Notes: a model not told the origin generated them from the letters alone. A DNA stretch of 64,000 nt from Aliigemmobacter aestuarii (GCF_004799285.1 NZ_SSND01000001.1:930001-994000), one strand, 5' to 3'. Counted from the first letter of the stretch, positions 53,320-63,542 are shown. Translations and numbers: made by a program.

Positions 53320-55518
53320 TCAGAAGAAGCTTTGCGGATCGATGTCAACGGCGAGGCGCAGGTTGGCTGGTGGTTTCAGCTGCCCGATCCATTCCGCGAG
53401 CGCGGCCTGCAGCGGCGCCGTCTTGTCCGCCTTGACGAGGAGCCGCACCCTGTGCCGCCCCCGGATGCGCGCGATCGGGGCCGGGGCCGGGCCGAAAACC
53501 TGCGCCGCGATCCGCCGCAGCGGAGCGTCGCGCCGGGCAAGTTCACCCGCGAAATCGAACACCTGCGCCACGTCGGGGCCCGAGAGGATGATCCCCGCCA
53601 TGCGGCCGAAGGGCGGCATGCCCGCGGCGCGGCGCTCTTCGGCCTCGGCGCGCCAGAAGGCTTCTTCATCGCCGCCCAGGATCGCCCGGATCACCGGGTG
53701 GTCCGGCTGATGGGTTTGCAGCAGCGCCTCGCCCCGGCGTTCGGCACGGCCCGCGCGGCCCGCGACCTGGCGCATCAGCTGGAAGGTGCGTTCGGCGGCG
53801 CGCAGGTCCGACCCCTGCAGGCCAAGATCGGCGTCGATAACGCCGACCAGCGTCAGCAGCGGGAAATTGTGCCCCTTCGCCACGATCTGGGTGCCGATGA
53901 TGATGTCGGCCCCGCCGTCCGCGATGGTGGCGATCTGTTCCTTCAGCGCCCGGGCCGACCCGAAAAGGTCAGAGGAAAGGACCGCGAGCCGCGCCTCGGG
54001 GAACCGGGCGGCGACCTCTTCGGCAAGCCGTTCCACGCCGGGGCCGACCGGGGCCATCCGCCCTTCGACCCCGCAGGCGGGGCAGGTCGTGGGCACGGGT
54101 TTCGTCGCGCCGCACTGGTGGCAGACCAGCCGTTTCAGGAACCGGTGTTCGACCATGCGCGCATCGCAGTCGTCGCATCCCACCTGATGCCCGCAGGCCC
54201 GGCAGATCGTCACCGGCGCATAGCCGCGCCGGTTGAGGAACAAAAGCGCCTGTTCCCCTGCCGTCACCCGGGCGCGCACGGCCTGGGCCAGCGGTTCGGA
54301 GATCCAGCGGTCGGCTGCCAGGGTTTCCCCCCGCATGTCGATCGCCCGCATCACCGGCAGTTCCGCCACCCCGAACCGCGACCCAAGGTCGAGGCGCGCG
54401 TATTTCCCCAGATCGGCGTTGACCCAGGTTTCAAGAGAGGGCGTGGCCGAGGCCAGCACCACGGGACAGCCACAGATCGCCGCGCGCAGCACAGCCATGT
54501 CGCGGGCGTTGTAAAGCACGCCATCCTCCTGCTTGTATGAGGTGTCGTGTTCCTCATCCACCACGATCAGGCCAAGTTCCCGGAAGGGCAGGAACAGCGC
54601 CGACCGCGCCCCCACGACCATCTGGCAATGCCCGCTGGCGACCATCTTCCACAGCCGCCGCCGTTCGGTCTGGGTCACGCCCGAATGCCATTCGCCCGGA
54701 CGCGCGCCGAACCGGGCCTCGACCCGGGTAAGGAACTCTGACGTCAGCGCGATCTCGGGCAAAAGGACCAGCGCCTGCCTGCCCTGCCTGATGCATTCGG
54801 CCACGGCTTCCAGATAGACCTCGGTCTTGCCCGATCCTGTCACCCCTTTCAGCAGCGTCGTTCCGTATCCGCCTTGCGCGACCGCCGCGACAAGCGCATC
54901 GCCCGCCACCACCTGATCGCCTTCAAGGCGCACCTGCCCGTCCGGATCAAGGCGCGGGTAGGGCAGGTCGCGCGGCGCGTCCTCTTCCAGGATCGCGCCC
55001 TGTTTCACAAGGCCCTTCACGACCGAGGCGGTCACACCCGCCTCGGCGCACAGTTCGCCCAGGGTCATCGCCGCGCCCCCGAAGGCGGCCAGCGCCGCAA
55101 GCACCCGGGCCCGCGCATCGGTCATCCGGTCGGGTTCGGCGGGCCCTGCCCGCAACACCCGCCGCAGCCCCGGCGCATCGCCGAGCCCCGGCGCGCGGGT
55201 CGCGAGGCGCAGCATCGCCGGAAGTGGGGTCAACGTGTAATCGGCCGCCCGCGCCAGGAAGGCGCGCAACTCCGCCCGCATGGGCGGCGCATCCAGCACG
55301 CGGTGCACCCGGCGCAGCCGTGCCGCATCGAACCGCCCGTCGCCCGCACCCCAGACCACGCCGAGCACCCGGCGCGGGCCAAGCGGCACCTCGACAAAAT
55401 CGCCCGTGCCGCAGCCTTCCTCGGGCGCGAGGTAATCCAGCACCCGGCCCAACGGCTCGGCCGTCAGGACGCCCACCCGGTCGCCGGGTGCAAAAATGCG
55501 GTCCTCTGCGCCGGTCAC
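53320..55518 (-). CDS. priA: PriA, primosomal replication-restart helicase
   Basis: This is a 732-residue SF2 helicase that reloads the replisome at stalled forks. The N-terminal DNA-binding domain contains [19 protein letters not shown]. Helicase motifs are [15 protein letters not shown] (Walker A), [12 protein letters not shown] (DEEH), SATPSLET, and [14 protein letters not shown]. Between them lies the zinc-binding cysteine set [17 protein letters not shown] ... CHQCG ... CPACG. The GTG at 55518 is preferred because it follows AGAGGCAGGCGGC. An ATG at 55551 would add 11 residues. It is divergent from fsa. Confidence 0.93.
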   Translation of the reverse strand: MTGAEDRIFAPGDRVGVLTAEPLGRVLDYLAPEEGCGTGDFVEVPLGPRRVLGVVWGAGDGRFDAARLRRVHRVLDAPPMRAELRAFLARAADYTLTPLPAMLRLATRAPGLGDAPGLRRVLRAGPAEPDRMTDARARVLAALAAFGGAAMTLGELCAEAGVTASVVKGLVKQGAILEEDAPRDLPYPRLDPDGQVRLEGDQVVAGDALVAAVAQGGYGTTLLKGVTGSGKTEVYLEAVAECIRQGRQALVLLPEIALTSEFLTRVEARFGARPGEWHSGVTQTERRRLWKMVASGHCQMVVGARSALFLPFRELGLIVVDEEHDTSYKQEDGVLYNARDMAVLRAAICGCPVVLASATPSLETWVNADLGKYARLDLGSRFGVAELPVMRAIDMRGETLAADRWISEPLAQAVRARVTAGEQALLFLNRRGYAPVTICRACGHQVGCDDCDARMVEHRFLKRLVCHQCGATKPVPTTCPACGVEGRMAPVGPGVERLAEEVAARFPEARLAVLSSDLFGSARALKEQIATIADGGADIIIGTQIVAKGHNFPLLTLVGVIDADLGLQGSDLRAAERTFQLMRQVAGRAGRAERRGEALLQTHQPDHPVIRAILGGDEEAFWRAEAEERRAAGMPPFGRMAGIILSGPDVAQVFDFAGELARRDAPLRRIAAQVFGPAPAPIARIRGRHRVRLLVKADKTAPLQAALAEWIGQLKPPANLRLAVDIDPQSFF

Positions 55519-55619
55519 GCCGCCTGCCTCTCTTTCCCCTTGCCGAGTCATGGGGTATGACACGCCCCGACACCGCTGCAACCCCGCATCGTGCGGGACG
55601 AACCTCAAGGACAGCCGAT

Positions 55620-56273
55620 ATGCGTTTCTTTGTCGATACCGCCGATGTCGAGGCCATTGCCGAACTGAATGATCTGGGCATGGTCGACGGCGTCACCACC
55701 AACCCTTCGCTGATCCTGAAATCGGGCCGTGACATCCTGGAGGTCACGCGCGAGATCTGTTCGATCGTCGATGGCCCGGTTTCGGCCGAAGTCGTGGCGC
55801 TGAAGGCCGACGACATGATCGCCGAGGGCCGCAAGCTGGCCGAGATCGCACCGAACATCGCGGTCAAGGTGCCGCTGACCTGGGACGGGTTGAAGACCTG
55901 CAAGGTCCTGTCGGACGAAGGCAGGATGGTGAACGTCACGCTGTGCTTTTCGGCCAATCAGGCGCTTCTGGCGGCCAAGGCGGGGGCCACGTTCATCAGC
56001 CCCTTCATCGGGCGCCTGGACGACATCAACATCGACGGGATGGACCTGATTTCGGATATCCGGACGATCTATGACAACTACGGCTTCGAGACGAACATCC
56101 TGGCCGCCTCGATCCGCAGCGTGAACCACATGACGCAATGCGCGCTGGTCGGCGCGGATGTGGCGACCGCGCCCCCCAATGTGATCAAGGCGATGGCCAG
56201 CCACGTCCTGACGGACAAGGGGCTGGATCAGTTCATGAAGGACTGGGCCAAGACCGGGCAGAAAATCCTCTGA
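55620..56273 (+). CDS. fsa: Fructose-6-phosphate aldolase / small transaldolase
   Basis: This 217-residue enzyme of the small transaldolase/FSA family begins [18 protein letters not shown]. The Schiff-base lysine is in [13 protein letters not shown] (about residue 85). [14 protein letters not shown] and [29 protein letters not shown] are diagnostic. It acts in the pentose phosphate network or as a fructose-6-phosphate aldolase; sequence alone does not decide. AAGGA lies about 9 bases before the ATG. It is followed by a strong terminator. Confidence 0.94.
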   Translation: MRFFVDTADVEAIAELNDLGMVDGVTTNPSLILKSGRDILEVTREICSIVDGPVSAEVVALKADDMIAEGRKLAEIAPNIAVKVPLTWDGLKTCKVLSDEGRMVNVTLCFSANQALLAAKAGATFISPFIGRLDDINIDGMDLISDIRTIYDNYGFETNILAASIRSVNHMTQCALVGADVATAPPNVIKAMASHVLTDKGLDQFMKDWAKTGQKIL

Positions 56274-56301
56274 CAGCTCCGCACAGGGCGGCAAACGGAC
56301 G

Positions 56302-56327
56302 GGGGCGGCCATCGGGGCCGCCCCTTT
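56302..56327 (+). terminator. Intrinsic terminator of fsa
   Basis: GGGGCGGCC and GGCCGCCCC form a 9-bp stem with a 5-base loop, followed by TTT. It lies 29 bp past the fsa stop. Confidence 0.75.
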
Positions 56328-56490
56328 CCGCATCTGCCCACAGGCGGCACGGCGTGCCCCCGCGCGTTGACCCAACTGCAACGCCTTGTGAAGAAAGGCC
56401 TGCAAGCCTGCAATTTTCTGCGGAAATCCGATCCGATGCCTGATATGGTCCGCGCCCAGAAGCGAAGAAACGCCTGGGACGGTACTTTCC

Positions 56491-57183
56491 ATGATCGAAC
56501 AGGACATGCGCGACCGCATCATCTCGGAACCCGAGGTGATCCTGGAAGATCGCGACCTGATGCGCGCGCTGATCGCGGCCAACGAACGGGCGATGGGGTC
56601 GAACATCATCGACCTTCGCGGGATCGCGATGGAACGGCTCGAGGCGCGGCTTGACCGGCTTGAAGACACGCACCGTTCGGTGATCGCGGCAGCCTATGAA
56701 AACCTGGCCGGCACCAATCAGGTGCATCGGGCGATCCTGCAGCTGCTGGATCCGCTGAGCTTCGAGGATTTCCTGAAATCGCTTGCCGGCGACGTGGCAC
56801 AGACGCTGAAGGTGGATTGCATCCGGCTGGTGCTGGAAAGCGTGCAGGATGCAGACGACCCGGCGTTGCGGCGGTTGGGTGACGTGCTTTGCGTGGCCGA
56901 ACCGGGGTTCATCGCGGATTACCTTTCGGGTGGCCGCAACGTGCCCCTGCGCGCTGTCACCCTGCGCCAGACGCTGCCCACATCGGACGCGATCTACGGC
57001 GACCGCGCCGCCTTTATCCGGTCCGAGGCGCTGATGCGGCTGGATTTCGGCAAGGGGCGCCTGCCCGGCCTTCTGGTCATGGGCGCCGAAGACCCGCATC
57101 AGTTCAAGCCGACGCATGGCACCGACCTTCTGGCCTTCTTCGCCGGGGTGTTCGAACGGACCATGCGTCGCTGGCTGTCGTGA
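56491..57183 (+). CDS. DUF484 family protein
   Basis: This is a 230-residue GAF-like DUF484 protein. An N-terminal helical region (RIISEPEVILEDRDLMRALIAANE, then a coiled coil MERLEARLDRLEDTHRSVI) precedes a GAF-type domain. The domain ends with LDFGKGRLPGLLVMGAEDPHQFKPTHGTDLLAFFAGVFERTM. Its molecular function is unknown. DUF484 genes are typically placed directly before xerC, as here, where the stop overlaps the xerC start by 4 bp (GTGA). Confidence 0.9.
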   Translation: MIEQDMRDRIISEPEVILEDRDLMRALIAANERAMGSNIIDLRGIAMERLEARLDRLEDTHRSVIAAAYENLAGTNQVHRAILQLLDPLSFEDFLKSLAGDVAQTLKVDCIRLVLESVQDADDPALRRLGDVLCVAEPGFIADYLSGGRNVPLRAVTLRQTLPTSDAIYGDRAAFIRSEALMRLDFGKGRLPGLLVMGAEDPHQFKPTHGTDLLAFFAGVFERTMRRWLS

Positions 57184-58118
57184 CCGGCGGGGCCGATACG
57201 CTGGCCATCTCGCCAGCGGCGCGGGCGGCGCTGTCGGAATGGCTGGCGCAACGGCGGGCACTGGATGGTGCGTCCGAAAACACGATCCGCGCCTATTCCC
57301 GCGATGTGGCGGGCTGGCTGGGGTTTCTGGCCGTGCATCGGGGTGGAAACGAGGGGTTGGCGGGGCTGGCCGATGTGCCGCTGTCCGATCTTCGGGCCTG
57401 GATGGCGCACGAACGCGCCCGGGGTCTTGGCGCGCGGTCGATGGCGCGGGCGCTGTCGGCGGTGCGCGGCTTCACCGCCTGGCTTGCGGACCGCCACGCG
57501 GGCGAGGCGACCGCCGTCCTGTCTGCCCGCAGCCCGAAATACCGCCGCAAGCTGCCGCGCCCGCTGACCGAGGACGCGGCCGAGGCGGTGATTTCCCATG
57601 TCGCCGATCAGGCACGCGAAGACTGGATCGCCGCGCGCGATACGGCGGTGGTCACGCTGCTTTACGGCTGCGGCCTGCGGATATCCGAGGCGCTTGGCCT
57701 GACCGGCGCCGCCCATCCCCTGCCCGAGGTGCTGCGCATCCGCGGCAAGGGCGGCAAGGAACGGCTGGTGCCCGTCCTGCCTGCCGCGCGCGAGGCGGTT
57801 GCAGCCTATGCCGATCTTTGTCCCTATGATCTGGTTGCCGATCGCCCGCTGTTCCGGGGGGCGCGTGGCGGCGCCCTCAACCCCCGCCTGATCGCGCTTG
57901 CGATGGAACGGGCGCGCGCCACGCTCGGCCTGCCGCCCACGGCCACACCGCACGCGCTGCGCCATTCCTTTGCCACGCATCTTCTTTCGGCGGGGGGCGA
58001 TTTGCGCGCGATCCAGGAGCTTCTGGGCCATTCCTCGCTTTCCACCACGCAGGCCTACACGGCGGTGGACGCGGCGCGGCTGATGGAGGTTTACGAAAGG
58101 GCCCATCCCCGTGCCTGA
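57180..58118 (+). CDS. xerC: XerC, tyrosine recombinase
   Basis: This 312-residue site-specific recombinase acts with XerD at dif to resolve chromosome dimers. The SAM-like core-binding domain spans about residues 15-105. The catalytic domain shows the first Arg in YGCGLRISEAL, then Lys in GKGGKERLVP, HALRHSFATHLL, and LGHSSLSTTQAYT with the nucleophilic Tyr. The start is a GTG overlapping the DUF484 stop. An upstream in-frame extension within DUF484 is not real. Confidence 0.93.
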   Translation: MTGGADTLAISPAARAALSEWLAQRRALDGASENTIRAYSRDVAGWLGFLAVHRGGNEGLAGLADVPLSDLRAWMAHERARGLGARSMARALSAVRGFTAWLADRHAGEATAVLSARSPKYRRKLPRPLTEDAAEAVISHVADQAREDWIAARDTAVVTLLYGCGLRISEALGLTGAAHPLPEVLRIRGKGGKERLVPVLPAAREAVAAYADLCPYDLVADRPLFRGARGGALNPRLIALAMERARATLGLPPTATPHALRHSFATHLLSAGGDLRAIQELLGHSSLSTTQAYTAVDAARLMEVYERAHPRA

Positions 58119-58167
58119 GCGGGCCGGAACACTTGCACCCCGGGAAAATAGCTGCGAAACCCGAAAA

Positions 58168-58872
58168 ATGGATATCCGCTACAAGGCCCTTTCCGTCCAT
58201 CTCCTGACCGCGACCGGCGCGGTCCTGTCGATGTTGGCGATGCTGGCGGCGGTGGATGGCAAGTGGGATCTGATGTTCCTGTGGCTGGTCGTGGCGCTGG
58301 TCGTGGATGGCGTCGATGGCCCTCTGGCCCGCCGCTATCACGTCAAGACGAACTGGCCCACCTATGACGGTGTGCTTCTGGACCTGATCATTGACTATCT
58401 GACCTATGTCTTCATCCCCGCCTTCGCCCTGTTCAAATCGGGGCTGCTGCCGGGCTGGACCGGCTGGATCGCGATCATCGTGATCGTTTTCGGGTCGGTG
58501 ATCTATTTCGCCGATACGCGGATGAAGACGAAGGACAATTCCTTTGCGGGCTTTCCGGCCTGCTGGAACATGTTCGTGCTGGTGATGTTCGCGCTTGAGC
58601 CCGGCAAGGGCTGGATCCTCGCGATGGTCGTAGCGCTGACGGTCGCGATGTTCACCAACCTGAAATTCGTCCATCCCGTGCGCACCGACCGCTGGCGCAG
58701 CGTCACCCTGCCGATGGCCTTGGGGTGGACATTCTTTGCCGGCTGGGCGGCCTGGGTCGATTTTCACCCGGCCATCTGGGTGCATTGGGGCCTGGTGGTG
58801 ACATCGGTCTATCTGGTGCTGGCGGGCATCGCACAGCAGATCATCCCCGAAGGCCTGACGCGGATCCGCTGA
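58168..58872 (+). CDS. pcs: Phosphatidylcholine synthase
   Basis: This 234-residue integral membrane CDP-alcohol phosphatidyltransferase makes phosphatidylcholine from CDP-diacylglycerol and choline in one step. The pathway is typical of alphaproteobacteria. The motif DGPLARRYHVK ... YDGVLLDLIIDY (about residues 48-78) carries the catalytic Asp residues. About seven to eight hydrophobic helices follow. The start at 58168 (MDIRYKALSVH) is chosen by family length; a GTG at 58111 would overlap xerC. Confidence 0.92.
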   Translation: MDIRYKALSVHLLTATGAVLSMLAMLAAVDGKWDLMFLWLVVALVVDGVDGPLARRYHVKTNWPTYDGVLLDLIIDYLTYVFIPAFALFKSGLLPGWTGWIAIIVIVFGSVIYFADTRMKTKDNSFAGFPACWNMFVLVMFALEPGKGWILAMVVALTVAMFTNLKFVHPVRTDRWRSVTLPMALGWTFFAGWAAWVDFHPAIWVHWGLVVTSVYLVLAGIAQQIIPEGLTRIR

Positions 58873-58876
58873 GCGT

Positions 58877-59323
58877 TCAGATCAACAGCCCCGCCGCGCC
58901 TTCATGGCGCAAGAGGGCGACCTTGGTTTCCACCCCGCCCGGCGCCGAGAACCCGCCAAGCCCGCCCTTGCCCAGAACCCTGTGGCACGGGATGAGGATC
59001 GGGATCGGATTTGCACCGCAGGCCTGCCCGACGGCCTGCGCCGGCACCCCCAGATCGCGCGCAAGATCGCCATAGCGGCGCACCTCGCCGAAGGGGATCG
59101 CGGCCATCGCCCTGCGCACCCTTTCCTGAAACCCGGTGCCAAAGTCCAGCGGCAGGTCGAAGGCGCACAACCGGGCGTCAAAATAGGCCGCAAGCTGCCG
59201 TGCCGCCTCGACCTGAAGGGCGGAGGGGTCAGGCCCGGAAGGTTTCCAGTAAAGCGCCACGATCCGCCCGCCCGCCTCGGCCACCGACAGCGGGCCGAAA
59301 GGGGACCGGACGGTCGCGCTCAC
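58877..59323 (-). CDS. ogt: Methylated-DNA-protein-cysteine methyltransferase (Ogt)
   Basis: This 148-residue suicide repair protein removes alkyl groups from O6-alkylguanine. The active site is IPILIPCHRVLG (Cys about residue 115), preceded by FGEVRRYGDLARDLG and QAVGQACGANP, the DNA-binding helix region. The GTG start at 59323 overlaps the P1 peptidase stop by 4 bp. It converges with pcs across 4 bp. Confidence 0.93.
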   Translation of the reverse strand: MSATVRSPFGPLSVAEAGGRIVALYWKPSGPDPSALQVEAARQLAAYFDARLCAFDLPLDFGTGFQERVRRAMAAIPFGEVRRYGDLARDLGVPAQAVGQACGANPIPILIPCHRVLGKGGLGGFSAPGGVETKVALLRHEGAAGLLI

Positions 59324-60282
59324 AGGCGAAGCCCCGGATAATGCGACGGGCAGTCCTGCCCGGCATCCCATCCGTCCATGTCGCCTGCCGCCAGAAGGGC
59401 ATTCACGATCGCCTCTTCCGTGGCCTCGATCGCCGCTTCGAAAAGGGGCGAACAGGCCTCGGGCGGCAAGGAAGGGATGCCGCGCGCGGTCGAGAAGGCC
59501 AGCGCGTAATCGCCCGACCCGTTCGACAGCGCCGCCCCGGTGCGCGCCAGCCCGCCGAAGGCGCGGGTCGCCAGCCGTGTCAGGCCGCGCGCATCCAGCG
59601 GCGCGTCGGTGGCCAGGATGATGACGATGGACCCGTCCTTGTCGGCCGTCGAACCGGGCCAGTCCCGCCCGTTCAGCCGCAGGCTTCCGCCAAAGTTGGC
59701 CTGCACCAGAACGCCAAGGGTCTGGCGATCCACGATGCGCGAGGCGGTGCCGATCCCGCCCTTCATCCCGAAGGCCACGCATCCCGTGCCCGCGCCGACC
59801 GCGCCCTCGGCCACAGGGCCGGGGCGGGCAGCATCAAGCGCCATGCGCATTTCGGCCAGCGTGGGGCGGGGCGCGCGGATATCGTTCAGGCGGCTGTCAT
59901 TGGTTTCGCCCACCACGGCATTGATGGATGTCACGCGCGCGTTGCCGGGCTGGTCCAGTGTGTGCGCCACCAGCGCCTGCATTGCCCGGCCCACGGCCAG
60001 CGTGTTGGTCAGAAGGATCGGCGTTTCCAGTTGCCCCAGCTCCTGCACCTGCGTGACGCCCGCGAACTTGCCAAAGCCGTTCAGAACGGAAATTCCCGCC
60101 GGAACCTTCTCGGCGAACAGGTTTCCCGGATGGGGCAGGATCGCGGTCGCACCGGTGCGGGTGCGTTCGCCCTCGATCAGGGTGACATGCCCCACGGCCA
60201 CACCCGCCACATCGGTGATCGCGTTCCAGCGACCGGGCGGAAACCGCCCGATCATCACGCCATGATCCCGCGCGCGGGCCAC
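59320..60282 (-). CDS. P1-family (DmpA/BapA-type) peptidase
   Basis: This is a self-processing N-terminal-nucleophile peptidase of up to 320 residues. NAITDVAGVAVGHVTL lies near the N-terminus. GTGCVAFGMKGGIGTASR and LVQANFGGSLRLNG are family segments. DKDGSIVIILATDAP holds the Gly-Ser autocleavage site (Ser about 218), which frees the nucleophile. DmpA-type enzymes release D- or beta-amino acids. The start is a GTG at 60282 or an ATG at 60255. It lies 6 bp after ileS and overlaps ogt, so all three may be one transcript. Confidence 0.88.
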   Translation of the reverse strand: MARARDHGVMIGRFPPGRWNAITDVAGVAVGHVTLIEGERTRTGATAILPHPGNLFAEKVPAGISVLNGFGKFAGVTQVQELGQLETPILLTNTLAVGRAMQALVAHTLDQPGNARVTSINAVVGETNDSRLNDIRAPRPTLAEMRMALDAARPGPVAEGAVGAGTGCVAFGMKGGIGTASRIVDRQTLGVLVQANFGGSLRLNGRDWPGSTADKDGSIVIILATDAPLDARGLTRLATRAFGGLARTGAALSNGSGDYALAFSTARGIPSLPPEACSPLFEAAIEATEEAIVNALLAAGDMDGWDAGQDCPSHYPGLRL

Positions 60283-60288
60283 CCGGCC

Positions 60289-63285
60289 CTAGCCCAGTGC
60301 GTCGTTGCAGCGCTTGCAGGTGCCTGCGTGCGCGTGGCTTCCCACATCGGGCAGGATCTGCCAGCAGCGCTGGCACTTCTCGCCCTCGGCCAGTTCGAAG
60401 ACCACCGCCACGCCGGGCACTTCGGGCAGGCGGAACGCCTCGGCCGGTTCCGGATCGCCCGTCACCTGGATGTCGCTGGTGATGCAGATTTCCGCGAAAT
60501 CCACCGATTTCAGCGCCGCCAGAACGGCCTTGTCCTGCACATGCACGACGGGCGCTGCCTCGAGGCTCGCGCCGATCACCTTGGCGGTGCGCTGCACCTC
60601 AAGCGCGGCGGTCACCACGCGGCGCACCTGGCGCACCTGCGCCCATTTCGCCGCCAGCGGTTCGTTCAGCCAATCGGCCGGAGTGTCGGGGAAATCCTCC
60701 AGGTGGATCGACGCCGCCTCGTCCGCGTTCCGGCACAGCCAGGCCTCTTCCATGGTGAAGACCAGGATCGGCGCCAGCCAGACGGTCAGACGGTGATAGA
60801 GGATGTCCAGAACCGTCCGGCAGGCCCGCCGCCGGATCGACCCCGGCGGATCGCAGTAAAGCGCGTCCTTGCGGATGTCGAAATAGACCGCCGACAGGTC
60901 CGTGGTGGCGAAGGTGAACAGCTTCTGGAACACGCCCTGGAAATCATAGGCGGCATAGCCCTTGCGCACCTCGGCATCCAGTTCCGCCAGACGATGCAGC
61001 ACCCATTGTTCCAGTTCGGGCATCTCGGCCGCAGCAACCCGTTCGGCAGGATCGAACCCGTCCAGATTGCCCAGGATGAACCGCATGGTGTTGCGCAGCC
61101 GCCGATAGCTGTCGGCCACGCCCTTCAGGATTTCCTTCCCGATCCTGAGGTCGACCGTGTAATCCGACAGCGCCACCCACAGCCGCAGGATATCGGCACC
61201 GTATTCGTCGATCACCTGCTGCGGGGCCACGGTGTTGCCCAGAGACTTGGACATCTTCATGCCCTTCTCGTCCAGGGTGAAGCCGTGGGTCAGCACACCG
61301 CGATAGGGCGCGCGACCGCGCGTGCCGCAGGCCTGCAGCATGGAGGAATGGAACCAGCCGCGATGCTGGTCGGTGCCTTCCAGGTAAAGGTCGGCCAGAC
61401 CGTCCGCCGTGCCATCGGGCCGGTCGCGCAGCACGAAGGCATGGGTCGAGCCAGAGTCGAACCACACATCCAGCACGTCGAAGACCTGTTCATATTCGGA
61501 CGAATCCACAAGGTCCGACAACACGCGGTCCTTGAAACCTTGCACATACCAGACGTCGGCGCCCTCGGCTTCGAAGGCCGCGACGATGCGGGCGTTCACC
61601 CGGTCGTCACGCAGCAGGAAATCCGGATCGGTGGGCCTTGCGCCCTTCTTCACGAAACAGGTCAGCGGCACCCCCCAGGCGCGCTGGCGCGACAGCACCC
61701 AGTCGGGGCGGCCCTCGATCATCGAGTAAAGCCGATTCTTGCCCGAGGGCGGCGTGAAGCTGACAAGCTCCGAGATCGAGCGCAGCGCGCGTTCCCGGAT
61801 CGTGTCGCCATAGGCCCCCTGCCCGTCCTCGATCGGCCGGTCGATCGCGGCAAACCACTGCGGCGTGTTGCGATAGATCAGTGGCGCCTTGGACCGCCAG
61901 CTATGCGGATAGCTGTGCTTGATCTTGCCCTTGGCAAACAGCGCGCCGGCATAGGCCAGCTGCTTGATCACGCTGACGTTGGCCGGGCCTTCCTTGCCAT
62001 CGGGCTGGATGATCGCCTGCCCCCCGAACAAGGGCAGATCGGCGCGATAGCTGCCGTCGGGTTCGACGTTATAGGTCATCGGCAGGCCGAATTTCAGGCC
62101 CAGCTGATAGTCGTCATCCCCGTGGCTGGGCGCGGTATGAACAAACCCCGTGCCCGCATCATCGGTCACATGATCGCCCGGCAGCATGGGAACATCGAAA
62201 TCCCACTCGCCCGCGCCACCCTCGACACCCCGGAAGGGGTGGGCGAGGGTGAGATTGGCAAGTTCGACTTGGCTGACGTCCCGTCGGAGTTCCAATGCGT
62301 CAATCTTGGCGGCTGATGCGACATCGTCGGCTCGGGACTTGGCGATGATGAGCAGCTCACCGTCTTTCGCATTACTACCATCATTCGAACCAACTACTTG
62401 GTAGAGGCCGTAGTCGACCGAAGCATAAGAAGGATTGAATGCAACTGCACGGTTCTGCGGAATCGTCCATGGAGTAGTCGTCCAAATGACTACGGATGCT
62501 TGCAGCAACTCGTCCTTGACGCTCTGAGATGCCGCCTCAGCCTCAACGGGATCAATAATGATCTGCTTGACGGCATCGGCAAACTCATTTGCCCCGACCT
62601 TCACGACCGGAAACCGCACCCAGATCGTGTGGCTGGTGTGGTCGTGGTATTCCACCTCGGCCTCGGCAAGCGCGGTCTTTTCGACCGGCGACCACATCAC
62701 GGGTTTCGATCCCTGATAGAGCGTGCCGTTCATCAGAAGCTTCATGAATTCCGCCGCGATCACCGCCTCGGCGTGGAAATCCATCGTGAGGTAAGGATCG
62801 GCCCAGTTGCCGGTCACGCCGAGGCGCTTGAATTCGTCGCGCTGGATGTCGATCCAACCCTCGGCGAACTTGCGGCATTCCTGGCGGAAGGCCACCACGT
62901 CGACGTCGTCCTTATTCAGGCCCTTGGCGCGATACTGTTCCTCGATCTTCCATTCGATCGGCAGGCCGTGGCAATCCCAGCCGGGCACATAGCGCGCGTC
63001 ATGGCCCATCATCTGCTGGGACCGCACCACCATGTCCTTCAGGATCTTGTTCAGCGCGTGGCCGATGTGCAGGTGGCCGTTGGCATAGGGCGGGCCGTCA
63101 TGCAGGGTGAAGGGCTTGCGCCCCGTCTTCTCGCGCAGGCGGTCATAGACGCCGATCTTCTCCCAGCGGGCCAGCCAGCCGGGCTCGCGCTGCGGCAGGC
63201 CCGCGCGCATCGGAAATTCGGTTTCCGGCAGGAAGACGGTATCGCGATAGTCGGGGCCAGTCGTGTCGGGCGTATCGGCGCACAT
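60289..63285 (-). CDS. ileS: Isoleucyl-tRNA synthetase (mosaic editing domain)
   Basis: This 998-residue class I synthetase has catalytic motifs GHLHIGHALNK (HIGH) and GMKMSKSLGN (KMSKS). The editing domain has WTTTPWTIPQN (about residue 270) and GTGFVHTAPSHGDDDYQ. The C-terminal zinc-finger CQRCWQILPD ... CKRC marks the bacterial IleS1 form. Codons for about residues 235-345 (62255-62585) are unlike the rest: G+C falls to about 52% over 62341-62580 against about 63% in adjacent lines, and AT-ending codons appear. The frame stays intact. This suggests a recombinant segment in a functional gene. Confidence 0.96.
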   Translation of the reverse strand: MCADTPDTTGPDYRDTVFLPETEFPMRAGLPQREPGWLARWEKIGVYDRLREKTGRKPFTLHDGPPYANGHLHIGHALNKILKDMVVRSQQMMGHDARYVPGWDCHGLPIEWKIEEQYRAKGLNKDDVDVVAFRQECRKFAEGWIDIQRDEFKRLGVTGNWADPYLTMDFHAEAVIAAEFMKLLMNGTLYQGSKPVMWSPVEKTALAEAEVEYHDHTSHTIWVRFPVVKVGANEFADAVKQIIIDPVEAEAASQSVKDELLQASVVIWTTTPWTIPQNRAVAFNPSYASVDYGLYQVVGSNDGSNAKDGELLIIAKSRADDVASAAKIDALELRRDVSQVELANLTLAHPFRGVEGGAGEWDFDVPMLPGDHVTDDAGTGFVHTAPSHGDDDYQLGLKFGLPMTYNVEPDGSYRADLPLFGGQAIIQPDGKEGPANVSVIKQLAYAGALFAKGKIKHSYPHSWRSKAPLIYRNTPQWFAAIDRPIEDGQGAYGDTIRERALRSISELVSFTPPSGKNRLYSMIEGRPDWVLSRQRAWGVPLTCFVKKGARPTDPDFLLRDDRVNARIVAAFEAEGADVWYVQGFKDRVLSDLVDSSEYEQVFDVLDVWFDSGSTHAFVLRDRPDGTADGLADLYLEGTDQHRGWFHSSMLQACGTRGRAPYRGVLTHGFTLDEKGMKMSKSLGNTVAPQQVIDEYGADILRLWVALSDYTVDLRIGKEILKGVADSYRRLRNTMRFILGNLDGFDPAERVAAAEMPELEQWVLHRLAELDAEVRKGYAAYDFQGVFQKLFTFATTDLSAVYFDIRKDALYCDPPGSIRRRACRTVLDILYHRLTVWLAPILVFTMEEAWLCRNADEAASIHLEDFPDTPADWLNEPLAAKWAQVRQVRRVVTAALEVQRTAKVIGASLEAAPVVHVQDKAVLAALKSVDFAEICITSDIQVTGDPEPAEAFRLPEVPGVAVVFELAEGEKCQRCWQILPDVGSHAHAGTCKRCNDALG

Positions 63286-63444
63286 GGGCGGGGTCCTTGA
63301 AAAGGTCGGATGAAGCGGAAAGGGCGCAAGAGGTTGGTCCCGGCGCCCCGCTGTTCAGGACGCCGGGCCGCTAATTCGTATCGCGTTGCGGGCGGCCGGA
63401 TGCTTCATGCCCCGCCTTATAGGGTTGGGGCCGGTCCGGGTAAA

Positions 63445-63467
63445 GGGGGGGGGCAGAGCCCCCTTCC
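63445..63467. repeat. GC-rich hairpin of the dispersed intergenic type, copy 3
   Basis: A run of nine G's ending in GGGGGC, the loop AGA, then GCCCCC and TT form a 6-bp stem at 63449-63463. It resembles the hairpins at 25960-25980 and 53290-53308. It lies in the 257-bp gap between the divergent ileS and globin genes. The rest of that gap shows nothing coding. Confidence 0.55.
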
Positions 63468-63542
63468 TGCGGCGGGCGCGCGACAGGCTGTCGCTTGTCA
63501 GGGGCGCGGGTTTCGGCAAAGGATGCCGGGAAAGGACGCGCC

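Noticed and set aside
57180-58118. The tyrosine recombinase as an integrase of a mobile element
   Set aside because: Length, motifs and the overlap with DUF484 identify XerC. There are no flanking att-like repeats.
62255-62600. A frameshift or pseudogene explanation for the odd ileS segment
   Set aside because: The reading frame is continuous, there are no stops and the editing motif WTTTPWT is intact, so the gene is probably functional.
63286-63542. A T-box or other leader RNA upstream of ileS
   Set aside because: I found no T-box sequence or specifier-loop structure. The only structure is the dispersed GC-rich hairpin, which lies far from the ileS start.
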